Assembly (NCBI GenBank): GCA_022340315.1
Contig: JAJDOD010000106.1
Span: 1-33,163 of the forward strand
DNA length: 33,163 nt
Source of the DNA: Silicimonas sp.
GTDB lineage: Bacteria > Pseudomonadota > Alphaproteobacteria > Rhodobacterales > Rhodobacteraceae
Direction of reading: 5' to 3'
This document shows, one piece after another, positions 1 to 7,862 of this stretch. Both the position numbers and the translations under genes were made by a program. The first letter of the stretch is position 1. Every line of letters begins with the position of its first letter. The notes below the pieces were generated by a model. That model saw only the letters and a program-made list of their open reading frames with translations, was not told where the DNA came from and searched no databases.

Positions 1-383
1 ATTGCGGCCGAGGGTCCGGGAGAGGCGTAGACCTGGAATCCTTGCGCGATCGCCTCGCGGGCAAGCGCGAAACCGGGATCGGCCACGAGCGGCGTGCCGG
101 CATCCGAGGCGTAGGCCACGCTCTTTCCCTCGGCCAGAGCCGCGATCAAGACCGGCCGTACCCTGGGTCCGTTGTGGTCGTGGTAGGCGAGGATACGGCG
201 ACCGTTGAGCGGGACGCCGTGGATGTCCATCAGTTGCCGCAGCCTGCGGGTGTCCTCGGCCGCCAGAACTTCCGCCGAGCCCAGGATATCAAGCGCGCGC
301 AGCGTGATGTCGCGAGCGTTTCCCAACGGCGTTGACACGAAGTAGAGGCCCGGCGCGAGCGACTGGTCCGGATTCCCGATCAC
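1..383 (-). CDS. rsmI: 16S rRNA (cytidine(1402)-2'-O)-methyltransferase RsmI, N-terminal part
   Basis: RsmI uses SAM to methylate the 2'-OH of C1402 in 16S rRNA in the decoding centre. The reading frame runs off the left edge, so only about 127 residues are present. Family signatures are clear: FVSTPLGNARDITLRAL near the N-terminus, AAEDTRR, AYHDHN, and SDAGTPLVADPG followed by YASPGPSAA at the edge. These belong to the tetrapyrrole-methylase fold. An in-frame TAA lies shortly upstream, and the first usable start after it is GTG at 383, giving VIGNPDQSLAPG before the conserved region. No strong Shine-Dalgarno is visible, so the start is the least certain part. The gene is divergent from a PBP-activator lipoprotein, an arrangement I recall as common in Rhodobacterales. 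The family assignment is secure. Confidence 0.93.
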   Translation of the reverse strand, partial: MIGNPDQSLAPGLYFVSTPLGNARDITLRALDILGSAEVLAAEDTRRLRQLMDIHGVPLNGRRILAYHDHNGPRVRPVLIAALAEGKSVAYASDAGTPLVADPGFALAREAIAQGFQVYASPGPSAA

Positions 384-400
384 CGTGGATGCGCCTGCGA

Positions 401-429
401 TTTACTTGGCTTTCGTTTCTGCATAGGGT
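401..429 (+). promoter_or_regulatory. candidate sigma70-type promoter for the PBP activator gene
   Basis: TTTACT (401-406) and TAGGGT (424-429) are separated by 17 bases in the divergent gap between rsmI and the lipoprotein gene. They match the TTGACA and TATAAT consensus at 4/6 and 3/6 positions. The predicted transcript start near 436 leaves a short leader ending in the GGAGAG ribosome-binding site at 451-456. This is inference from spacing and position only. Confidence 0.3.
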
Positions 430-462
430 CGCGCCAATCGAACTGCCCGAGGAGAGACCCCG

Positions 463-1629
463 ATGGTCGCTTTTTTCCCCTTTCGCCGCAAGGTGCTGGC
501 GTGGATCGCCGCCTCGCTTGCGCTGATCGGACTGACTGCCTGCGACGCGTCGCTCTCCGGCGGCGGGCCGCTGATCAATACCGGCCGCGCGGTGCCGGTA
601 GCACTGCTGGTGCCTAAAAGCTCGCAATCGGCGGCCGGTCTTGCGCAATCGCTTGAAAACGCGGCCTGGCTGGCCGTCAACGATCTTGGCGAGGTCGAGA
701 TCGACCTTCGCGTGTATGACACCGGCGGCACCGAGCAGGGTGCGGTGAAGGCGGCAGGTCAGGCGATGTCGGACGGCGCGCAGATATTCCTCGGCCCGCT
801 TTTTGCCGAGAATGCCCGCGCGGTGGGTCAGGTGGCTTCGGGCCGCGGGATCAATGTACTTTCCTTCTCGAACAATCCATCCGTGGCCGGGCGCAACGTC
901 TTCCTTCTGGGCAACACCTTCCAATCCAGTGCTGACCGGCTGATGCGTTATGCCGTGGGGCGCGGCCAGGGGTCGGTTTTTGTCATCCATGCCGATGACG
1001 CCGCCGAACGGCAGGGCGCCGACGCCATCCAGCGCGCGGCGCAGCGCATGGGCGGACGGGTGGCCGGTGTCGCCTCGTTCCCGTTGTCGCAGCAGGGCGT
1101 CATCAACGCGATCCCCGATATCTCCCGCGACTTTCGCGCCTCGGGCGCACAGGTCGTGTTTGCAACTTCGGGCAATTCAGGCGCGCTGCCGTTTTTGGCC
1201 GAGCTTCTGCCCGAAAACGGGATCACCACGGAGAACGCACAGTTCATCGGGCTTCAGCGGCTCGACATCCCTTCAAGCGCGCTTTCGCTCAAGGGTTTGC
1301 AGGGCGCGTGGTTCGCAACACCCTCGCCCGCGCTCGTTCAGCAATTCAACAACCGCTACATGGCCGCCTACGGCGAGCAGCCCACAGCGGTCGCCGGACT
1401 GGCGTATGACGGCATCGCGGCGATCGGCGCGCTGGTCGCGCGCGGTAACTCCAACGCCCTGACCGGCGCCGCACTGACACAGGGCGCGGGCTTTGCCGGC
1501 GTGAACGGACCGTTCCGGTTCCTGTCGGATGGCACCAACGAGCGCGGTCTTGCGGTGGCCCAAATTCAGAACAACCAGGTGATTGTGATTGACCCGGCAC
1601 CCAGAAGCTTTGGCGGCATCGGCTTCTGA
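463..1629 (+). CDS. penicillin-binding protein activator, lipoprotein (LpoA/YraM-like)
   Basis: This is a predicted envelope lipoprotein of 388 residues with a type-1 periplasmic-binding-protein fold. In the LpoA family this fold stimulates class A penicillin-binding proteins. The signal sequence has a basic start (FRRK), a hydrophobic core and the lipobox LTAC with the lipidated Cys at residue 27. The mature part begins a ligand-binding-like domain at about residue 42 (AVPVALLVPKSSQSAAGLAQ) and continues through IFLGPLFAENARAV and GLAYDGIAAIGAL. It lacks the N-terminal TPR region of enterobacterial LpoA, as expected for the shorter alphaproteobacterial form. GGAGAG at 451-456 supports the ATG at 463. 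Residue +2 after the Cys is Asp, which in E. coli signals inner-membrane retention. Its 3' end overlaps the proposed glnD start. Confidence 0.85.
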   Translation: MVAFFPFRRKVLAWIAASLALIGLTACDASLSGGGPLINTGRAVPVALLVPKSSQSAAGLAQSLENAAWLAVNDLGEVEIDLRVYDTGGTEQGAVKAAGQAMSDGAQIFLGPLFAENARAVGQVASGRGINVLSFSNNPSVAGRNVFLLGNTFQSSADRLMRYAVGRGQGSVFVIHADDAAERQGADAIQRAAQRMGGRVAGVASFPLSQQGVINAIPDISRDFRASGAQVVFATSGNSGALPFLAELLPENGITTENAQFIGLQRLDIPSSALSLKGLQGAWFATPSPALVQQFNNRYMAAYGEQPTAVAGLAYDGIAAIGALVARGNSNALTGAALTQGAGFAGVNGPFRFLSDGTNERGLAVAQIQNNQVIVIDPAPRSFGGIGF

Positions 1630-4402
1630 GCCGGCCGCCGGGACAGCCGACCCGCTGTTTCCCGACCTGCGGCTCGACATTGCCGACCTGATCGACGCCG
1701 AGGCCATGTTTCAGGCCATCAAGGCGTCGAGTGCCGATAGCGACGCCGCGGAGATCCGCGCGAAGACCGTCGGCACCCTGAAGGCCGCCAATGAGCAGGC
1801 ACGCGAACGGATCGCCACCGCCGTGGCAGCCGAACCTCGTGCCGCACGTGATACGGTTCGGGCCTATTGCGCGCTGACCGACATCCTCGTGACCACCGTG
1901 TTTCGCGTTGCGTCCGAGCTTCTGCACCCCAATCCGAACCCAACCGATGGCGAGCGGCTCGCGGTCATGGCGGTGGGCGGATACGGCCGGGGCGAGATGG
2001 CGCCTTTCTCAGATGTCGATTTGCTGTTCGTGATGCCCTGGAAAGTCACGCCCTGGGCGGAAAGCCTGATCGAGAGCATGCTTTATATCTTCTGGGATCT
2101 GCACCTGAAGGTTGGACATGCCTCGCGCAGCGTCAAGGAGTGCATCCGGCTCGGGCGCGAAGACTACACCATCCGAACGGCTCTTCTGGAGCACCGTTAC
2201 CTGATCGGCGACACGGGGATGGCCACGAACCTCGACAAGTCGCTCCGCTCCGATCTGTTCCGCAACACGGCGTCGGAATTCATCGAGGCTAAGCTCGCTG
2301 AACGGGGTGAGCGGCACCGCAAGCAGGGCGGACAACGCTATCTCGTCGAACCAAATGTGAAAGAAGGCAAGGGCGGGCTGCGCGATCTGCAGACGCTTTT
2401 CTGGATCGGCAAGTACATTCACGGGGTCGATGATGTCTCGGAGTTGGTGCCGCTTGGGCTCTTCCGGCAGGAGGAATACGACCGCTTCCAGGCCGCCGAA
2501 ACCTTCTTGATGACTGTACGCAACCACCTGCACCTGATCGCCGGACGGGCAATGGACCAGTTGACCTTTGATATGCAGGTCGAGGTCGCGGACAGGCTGG
2601 GCTATACCGACAAGGGCGGGCGGCGCGCGGTCGAACATTTCATGCAGGATTATTTCCGGCACGCCACCGTGGTTGGCGAGGTCACGCGCATCTTCCTGAC
2701 AGCCCTGGAGGCGAAACACGTCAAGTCCGCCCCTTCGCTGGTGGTTCTGTTCCGGCGCAAGAAGGCGGTGAAGCCGGATTTCGTTGTCCGGCAAAACCGG
2801 CTGGACATCGCCAAGCCCAAGAACTTCCTTCAGGACAAGGTGAACATCCTGCGATTATTCGAGGAAGGTCTGCGCACCGGCTACCTGATTCACCCCGACG
2901 CCATGCGCCTGGCGACCGCAAATCTCGACCTGATCGACGACGAGATGCGCGCTTCTCCCGAAGCGAACCGCATCTTCCTCGACCTGCTCCTGAAACACGG
3001 CAATCCCGAACGCGCTCTGCGCCGGATGAACGAATTGGGTGTACTGGCGGCTTTCATGCCCGAGTTCGCGCCGATCGTGGCTATGATGCAGTTCAACATG
3101 TACCACCACTACACGGTGGACGAGCACATCATTCAGTGCATCTCGACTCTGGCCGAGATCGAGCGCGGCGGGTTGGTCGAATCGCTCCCCATTGCCAGCC
3201 GCATCCTCAAGGAGGGCGTTAACCGCAAGGTGCTGTTCACCGCCTTGTTGCTGCATGACATCGGCAAGGGCCGGGACGAGGATCATTCGGTCCTCGGCGC
3301 GCAGATCGCGCGCAAGGTCGCGCCACGCCTGGGGCTCAAGAAGGCCGAGGCTGAGACCGTCGAATGGCTGGTGCGCTATCACCTGTTGATGTCGGACATG
3401 GCGCAGAAGCGCGACATCTCGGAGCCGCGGACCATACGTGACTTCGCCAAGGCGGTGAAGACGAAGGCGCGGCTCGATCTGCTGACGGTGCTGACGGTCT
3501 GCGATATCCGGGGCGTTGGGCCCGGCACGTGGAACAACTGGAAGGCGGAATTGCTGCGCGGGCTTTACCGTGCGACGGCGACGGCGCTGGAGCATGGTCT
3601 GGAAGCGGTCAACCGGGACAGTCGCGAGGCGGAAGCGAAGCGCGAGTTGCGTGCGGCGCTGGAGGATTGGGACGCCAAGGATGTGCGGCTGGAAACCACG
3701 CGCCACTACGGCCCCTACTGGCAAGGACTGCCAACCGCCACCCATGTGGTTTTCGCAAACCTTCTGAAGGGTATTTCCGACAACGAGATCCGGCTCGATC
3801 TGAAGCCCGACGAGGACCGCGACGCGACCCGCGTCTGTTTTGCTCTGGCCGACCATCCCGGCATCTTCTCGCGTCTGGCCGGAGCACTTGCGCTGGTGGG
3901 GGCCAATGTCGTGGACGCCCGCACCTATACTTCGTCCGACGGCTACGCGACCGCGGTGTTCTGGGTGCAGGATGGCGAGGAAGGACCTTATGAGGCCTCG
4001 CGGCTGCCGCGGCTGAAGTCGATGATCGAGAAGACGCTCTACGGCGAGGTCCGGCCGCGGCAGTCGCTGGCCGACCGCGACAAGATGAAGAAGCGCGAGC
4101 GGGCATTCCGGGTGCCGACCTCGATCTCGTTCGACAACGAGGGATCGGACATCTACACGATCATCGAGGTCGACACGCGCGACCGGCCCGGGCTTCTCTA
4201 TGACCTGACGCGGACGCTGTCGGAAGCCAACGTGATTATCAACAGTGCCGTCATCGCGACTTATGGCGAGCAGGTTGTCGATACCTTCTATGTCAAGGAC
4301 ATGTTCGGTCTGAAGTTCCACGCCAAGCCGAAGCAACGCGGGCTGGAACAGAAACTGCGCAACGCGATCGCCGCCGGGGCCGAGCGGGCGCGGGCGGAAT
4401 GA
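1589..4402 (+). CDS. glnD: [protein-PII] uridylyltransferase / uridylyl-removing enzyme GlnD
   Basis: GlnD is the cytoplasmic glutamine sensor that uridylylates PII proteins (GlnB/GlnK) when nitrogen is scarce and removes UMP when glutamine is high. All domains are present in 937 residues, a normal length. The nucleotidyltransferase motif GGYGRGEMAPFSDVDL lies at about 130-145. The HD domain (LLLHDIGKGRDEDHS) has its His-Asp at about 556-557. Two C-terminal ACT domains begin near 747 (FALADHPGIFSRLAGAL) and 857 (IIEVDTRDRPGLLYDL). The start chosen is TTG at 1589, preceded by AGGTGA at 1577-1582. This puts the first 41 bases inside the upstream lipoprotein gene, so the two are probably translationally linked. 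An ATG at 1706 would remove residues before the conserved region and is the alternative. murJ follows after 13 bases. Confidence 0.95.
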   Translation: MTRHPEALAASASEPAAGTADPLFPDLRLDIADLIDAEAMFQAIKASSADSDAAEIRAKTVGTLKAANEQARERIATAVAAEPRAARDTVRAYCALTDILVTTVFRVASELLHPNPNPTDGERLAVMAVGGYGRGEMAPFSDVDLLFVMPWKVTPWAESLIESMLYIFWDLHLKVGHASRSVKECIRLGREDYTIRTALLEHRYLIGDTGMATNLDKSLRSDLFRNTASEFIEAKLAERGERHRKQGGQRYLVEPNVKEGKGGLRDLQTLFWIGKYIHGVDDVSELVPLGLFRQEEYDRFQAAETFLMTVRNHLHLIAGRAMDQLTFDMQVEVADRLGYTDKGGRRAVEHFMQDYFRHATVVGEVTRIFLTALEAKHVKSAPSLVVLFRRKKAVKPDFVVRQNRLDIAKPKNFLQDKVNILRLFEEGLRTGYLIHPDAMRLATANLDLIDDEMRASPEANRIFLDLLLKHGNPERALRRMNELGVLAAFMPEFAPIVAMMQFNMYHHYTVDEHIIQCISTLAEIERGGLVESLPIASRILKEGVNRKVLFTALLLHDIGKGRDEDHSVLGAQIARKVAPRLGLKKAEAETVEWLVRYHLLMSDMAQKRDISEPRTIRDFAKAVKTKARLDLLTVLTVCDIRGVGPGTWNNWKAELLRGLYRATATALEHGLEAVNRDSREAEAKRELRAALEDWDAKDVRLETTRHYGPYWQGLPTATHVVFANLLKGISDNEIRLDLKPDEDRDATRVCFALADHPGIFSRLAGALALVGANVVDARTYTSSDGYATAVFWVQDGEEGPYEASRLPRLKSMIEKTLYGEVRPRQSLADRDKMKKRERAFRVPTSISFDNEGSDIYTIIEVDTRDRPGLLYDLTRTLSEANVIINSAVIATYGEQVVDTFYVKDMFGLKFHAKPKQRGLEQKLRNAIAAGAERARAE

Positions 4403-4415
4403 CGGACGTGCGGCG

Positions 4416-5987
4416 GTGAGCACGAAGGGACTGATCAGCGGCGCCCTCACGGTCGGCGTCTGGACGCTTCTCTCGCGCATCCTCGGGTTTATCCGCGACA
4501 TCCTGATTGCAGCCTGGCTGGGCACCGGCCCGGTGGCGGAGGCTTTTCTCGTCGCCTTTGCCTTGCCCAACATGTTCCGCCGGTTCTTTGCCGAGGGCGC
4601 CTTCAACATGGCCTTCGTGCCGATGTTCTCGAAAAAACTCGAAGCGGACGACGGCGCCGAGGCCTTTGCGCGGGACGCGTTCTCGGGACTGGCGGCGTTC
4701 CTGTTGCTTTTCACGGTCCTCGCGATTGTCTTCATGCCCTGGCTTGTCCTGGCAATGGCATCTGGGTTTGCCGCGGACGAACGCTTTGGCATGGCCGTTA
4801 CGCTGGGACGGATCGTCTTTCCCTATATCCTCTTCATTTCGTTGGCCGCGCTGCTTTCGGGCGTGCTGAACGCAAGCGGGCGTTTCGTGGCCGCCGCCGC
4901 CGCGCCGGTCTTGCTGAACATCATTCTGATCGGCGCGCTACTGCTGGCCGAGTTTGCGCTTCCCGATGTCTCGGTCATCGACGCGGCCGAAACGGCCGGG
5001 CGACATGGTACGGCCCTTGCTTTCGGCGTGATACTGGCGGGGCTGGCACAATTGGCGCTGGTCTGGGGCGCCGTCCGGCACGCCGGGTTCAACCTGAAGC
5101 CGAAGCGCCCGGTCTGGACGCCGGAGTTGAAACGGCTTGCCATCATTGCCGGCCCCGCCGCCCTGGCGGGCGGTGTCGTGCAGATCAACCTGCTGATCGG
5201 GCGACAGGTGGCGAGTTTCTTCGACGGGGCCGTGGCCTGGCTCTCATATGCCGACCGGCTTTACCAGTTGCCCCTCGGCGTGGTCGGGATCGCCATCGGC
5301 ATCGTGCTTCTGCCCGACCTCTCACGCCGCCTGCAGGCCGAGGACACCGACGGCGGGCGCGCCGCGCTTTCGCGTGCCACGGAGATGTCGCTGGCACTGG
5401 CCATCCCCGCCGCCGTCGCGCTGGCGGTCATCCCCGCAACGCTGGTCTCTGTCCTGTTCGAGCGCGGTGCCTTCGATACCGAGGACACGATCGCCACGGC
5501 GCTCGCCTGCGGGGTTTATGGCCTCGGGCTGCCAGCATTCGTGCTTCAGAAGGTGTTGCAGCCGCTCTTTTTTGCCCGCGAAGACACCAGGCGACCGTTC
5601 TACTATGCGCTCGCCGCACTATTCGTGAACGCGGCCGTCGCCATCGGCCTGATGGGAACGCTTGGCTACATCGCCGCCGCGCTTGGCACGACGCTTGCTG
5701 GTTGGGCGATGCTGGCGCTGCTCTGGGCCGGATCGCGGGATATGGGGGAAGCCGCCCGACTGGAAGCGGTCACGCGAGGGCGCGTGATGCGTATCTCGGC
5801 AGCCGCGTTGATCATGGGCGCCGTGCTTTGGGTGGCGGACACCCTGGTGCTGGCGTCGCTGCTTGCGACTGCGCCCTTCGCGGGGCTGGCAGTTCTCTGC
5901 ATTGCGGGAATTGCCAGCTATTGCGTGGCCGGTATCGCCCTGCGCGCCTTCACCGTCTCGCAACTGCGGGCGGTCTTCCGGCGCTGA
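4416..5987 (+). CDS. murJ: lipid II flippase MurJ (MviN)
   Basis: MurJ moves lipid II from the inner to the outer face of the cytoplasmic membrane for peptidoglycan synthesis. The 523-residue product is hydrophobic throughout, consistent with about 14 membrane segments of the MOP/MVF superfamily. The N-terminal family signature is visible: TLLSRILGFIRDILIAAWLG, then AFLVAFALPNMFRRFFAEGAFN, including the conserved arginines of helices 1 and 2. A later signature, WLSYADRLYQLPLGVVGIAIG, is also present. The start is GTG at 4416, 13 bases after glnD, with no strong Shine-Dalgarno. An ATG overlapping the glnD stop closes after a few codons and can be excluded. It is probably co-transcribed with glnD. 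The stop codon sits in a hairpin shared with the convergent rhomboid gene. Confidence 0.95.
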   Translation: MSTKGLISGALTVGVWTLLSRILGFIRDILIAAWLGTGPVAEAFLVAFALPNMFRRFFAEGAFNMAFVPMFSKKLEADDGAEAFARDAFSGLAAFLLLFTVLAIVFMPWLVLAMASGFAADERFGMAVTLGRIVFPYILFISLAALLSGVLNASGRFVAAAAAPVLLNIILIGALLLAEFALPDVSVIDAAETAGRHGTALAFGVILAGLAQLALVWGAVRHAGFNLKPKRPVWTPELKRLAIIAGPAALAGGVVQINLLIGRQVASFFDGAVAWLSYADRLYQLPLGVVGIAIGIVLLPDLSRRLQAEDTDGGRAALSRATEMSLALAIPAAVALAVIPATLVSVLFERGAFDTEDTIATALACGVYGLGLPAFVLQKVLQPLFFAREDTRRPFYYALAALFVNAAVAIGLMGTLGYIAAALGTTLAGWAMLALLWAGSRDMGEAARLEAVTRGRVMRISAAALIMGAVLWVADTLVLASLLATAPFAGLAVLCIAGIASYCVAGIALRAFTVSQLRAVFRR

Positions 5988-6003
5988 GGCCCTTCAGCGT
6001 TGG
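5978..6003. terminator. hairpin across the convergent murJ / rhomboid stop codons
   Basis: CCGGCGCTGA and TCAGCGTTGG form a 10-bp stem, including two G-U pairs when read on the plus strand, with a 6-base loop. The stem contains both stop codons: murJ TGA at 5985-5987 and the rhomboid stop at 5994-5996 on the other strand. There is no T-run, so it may be a transcript end-protecting hairpin or a weak terminator. On the minus strand the stem has two mismatches and is weaker. Confidence 0.4.
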
Positions 6004-6683
6004 CGCATCCGGTCGAGCAACCGCCCGAACGCGCCCGGCACCAGGGCGGGCGTGATGACGAAGCCGAAGACGAAGCCCGCGACCTCGGCCACCCAGTCCA
6101 TCCCTACCTCGAAGAAGATACCGAAGAAGAGCTGCAATCCCATCAGGAAGCCGATCAGAGAAAACGCCTGGTACTCATTCTGTCCGGTTGATTTGAGCCT
6201 GACCCAAAGGATGAAGGTGTAGGCCCCTATCAGCCCGTAGGCGCTCGGGAATCCCCCGATCAACGGTCTATCGTCGCCCGTCAGGCCGGCATAGATCACC
6301 GCGCCGAAGATGCCGCAGGCGAAAAAGATCACGATCACGGCGATGTTGCCGAAGACTTCGCCCACCAGCTTGCCGAGGGCCAGAAGGAACACGATGACGA
6401 AGGCGGCGTGGGTGAAGCCGTAATGCACGAAAGGATAGGTCACGAACCGCTTGAGGTGCTCGGGCGACCAGTTGCCGGTCTCGACCACCCAGGCAAGAAG
6501 CGGCGAGAAGAACCCGAACTCCTGGATTGCCTCCAGCCGCCAGCCGATCGCCTGCGGTCCGCCGATGATCCCCTTGGCGCCCAGCGTCAAAAGTACTTCG
6601 ACGGCAAGGATTGCCAGCGCCAGCGCCGCAACCGCGGGCGGCAGCGCGTTGAAGAACGGTTGGGCGTAATCGTCGTCCTGCAT
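5994..6683 (-). CDS. rhomboid-family membrane protein, predicted catalytically inactive
   Basis: This is an integral membrane protein of 229 residues with about six hydrophobic segments and the rhomboid layout. [13 protein letters not shown] (81-93) matches the L1/helix-2 region. [15 protein letters not shown] (143-157) matches the helix-4 region, and [12 protein letters not shown] (197-208) the helix-6 region. Aligned on the Y-G-L-x-G anchor, the catalytic Ser of GxSG falls on Phe145. Aligned on AxxAGxxxG, the catalytic His falls on Glu200. The helix-2 Asn of the oxyanion hole appears to be Val96. The fold is therefore kept, but Ser and His appear lost, as in iRhoms and derlins, so a chaperone-like or binding role is more likely than proteolysis. 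Ser147 is nearby and could be argued to take part, but the spacing to Y149 is wrong. It is convergent with murJ and divergent from trpS. Confidence 0.8.
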   Translation of the reverse strand: MQDDDYAQPFFNALPPAVAALALAILAVEVLLTLGAKGIIGGPQAIGWRLEAIQEFGFFSPLLAWVVETGNWSPEHLKRFVTYPFVHYGFTHAAFVIVFLLALGKLVGEVFGNIAVIVIFFACGIFGAVIYAGLTGDDRPLIGGFPSAYGLIGAYTFILWVRLKSTGQNEYQAFSLIGFLMGLQLFFGIFFEVGMDWVAEVAGFVFGFVITPALVPGAFGRLLDRMRQR

Positions 6684-6757
6684 CAGCCAGTTCCTTGACG
6701 GGCGGTTGCCCCCTCGGTAAGCCGCGCGAACGGGAAAATCCAGAGGACCACCGGAAA

Positions 6758-7783
6758 ATGACGGCGACCGCGTTCACACCTCGTGTCTTCTCGGGCATCC
6801 AGCCCTCGGGAGGCCTGACGCTGGGCAATTATCTTGGCGCGCTCAGGCGCTTCGTCGACATGCAGGATGCCGGCACTCACGAGTGCATCTTCTGTGTCGT
6901 CGATTTGCACGCGCTGACGACCTGGCAGGCGCCCGACAAACTCCACGCCCAGACGCGCGAAGCTGCCGCGGCCTTCATTGCCGCGGGCATCGACCCCAGC
7001 CGTTCGATCCTCTTCAACCAGGCGGCGGTGCCGGAGCACGCCCAGCTTGCCTGGCTCTTCAACTGCGTCGCCCGCATGGGCTGGATGCGGCGGATGACCC
7101 AGTGGAAGGACAAGGCCGGCAAGAACTCCGAGGAAGCCTCGCTCGGTCTCTTCGCCTATCCCGCCCTGATGGCGGCGGACATCCTCGCCTACCACGCGAC
7201 CCATGTGCCGGTGGGCGAGGACCAGAAACAGCACCTCGAACTGACCCGCGACATCGCCGCCAAGTTCAACCACGACTACGGGCAGGACTTCTTCCCGATC
7301 ACCGAGCCGGTCATCGGCGGGCCGGCGGCACGCGTCATGAGCCTGCGGGACGGCACCAAGAAGATGTCGAAGAGCGATCCCTCGGACATGAGCCGGATCA
7401 ACCTCTCCGACGACGCCGACACCATCGCGCAGAAGTTCCGCAAGGCCCGCACCGATCCCGAGCCGCTGCCCGAGACCTATGGCGAGCTGAAGGACAGGCC
7501 TGAAGCGCGCAACCTCGTCGATATCCTCGCCGGGCTTCAGGGCCGCACGAGCGAGGAGGTGATGGGTGACGTGGCGGGTCAGGGCTGGGGCCAGTTCAAA
7601 CCCTACCTCGCCGAGGTCGCGGTCGAGACGCTGGGGCCGATTACCACCGAGATGAACCGGCTGATGGCGGACCCCGCCGAGATCGACCGGACACTTGGCG
7701 CGGGTGCCTTGAGGGCACGCGAGATCGCGTCTCCGATCCTCGCCAAAACGATGGACATCATGGGGATCGTGCGCAGCGTGTAA
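6758..7783 (+). CDS. trpS: tryptophanyl-tRNA synthetase
   Basis: TrpRS charges tRNA-Trp and is a class Ic aminoacyl-tRNA synthetase. The product is 341 residues, close to the usual 330-350. The ATP-site HIGH-equivalent is TLGN at residues 21-24 within [19 protein letters not shown]. The second signature, KMSKS, is at 202-206, followed by DPSDMSRI. The tryptophan-site stretch FLYAxxDLHALT of the family appears as [11 protein letters not shown]. The frame is open for 21 more codons upstream, but the conserved family start is close to [15 protein letters not shown], and AGAGGA at 6742-6747 precedes the ATG at 6758, so this start is preferred. Its promoter must lie in the short gap to the divergent rhomboid gene. 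No tryptophan leader peptide was seen. Confidence 0.96.
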   Translation: MTATAFTPRVFSGIQPSGGLTLGNYLGALRRFVDMQDAGTHECIFCVVDLHALTTWQAPDKLHAQTREAAAAFIAAGIDPSRSILFNQAAVPEHAQLAWLFNCVARMGWMRRMTQWKDKAGKNSEEASLGLFAYPALMAADILAYHATHVPVGEDQKQHLELTRDIAAKFNHDYGQDFFPITEPVIGGPAARVMSLRDGTKKMSKSDPSDMSRINLSDDADTIAQKFRKARTDPEPLPETYGELKDRPEARNLVDILAGLQGRTSEEVMGDVAGQGWGQFKPYLAEVAVETLGPITTEMNRLMADPAEIDRTLGAGALRAREIASPILAKTMDIMGIVRSV

Positions 7784-7862
7784 CTTGCCGTTTCCGCCAA
7801 ATTGACCAACATCAAGGCGACCGCATCGCCACCGTGGAACGCTGTTAAAAACGGAGGAAGCG

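Noticed and set aside
2855-4792. Open minus-strand frame of 645 codons opposite glnD and murJ
   Set aside because: It spans two well-supported plus-strand genes, lacks domains and has shadow-type composition.
7816-7830. GGCGA/TCGCC inverted repeat after trpS
   Set aside because: A 5-bp stem without T-run; expected by chance at this GC content.
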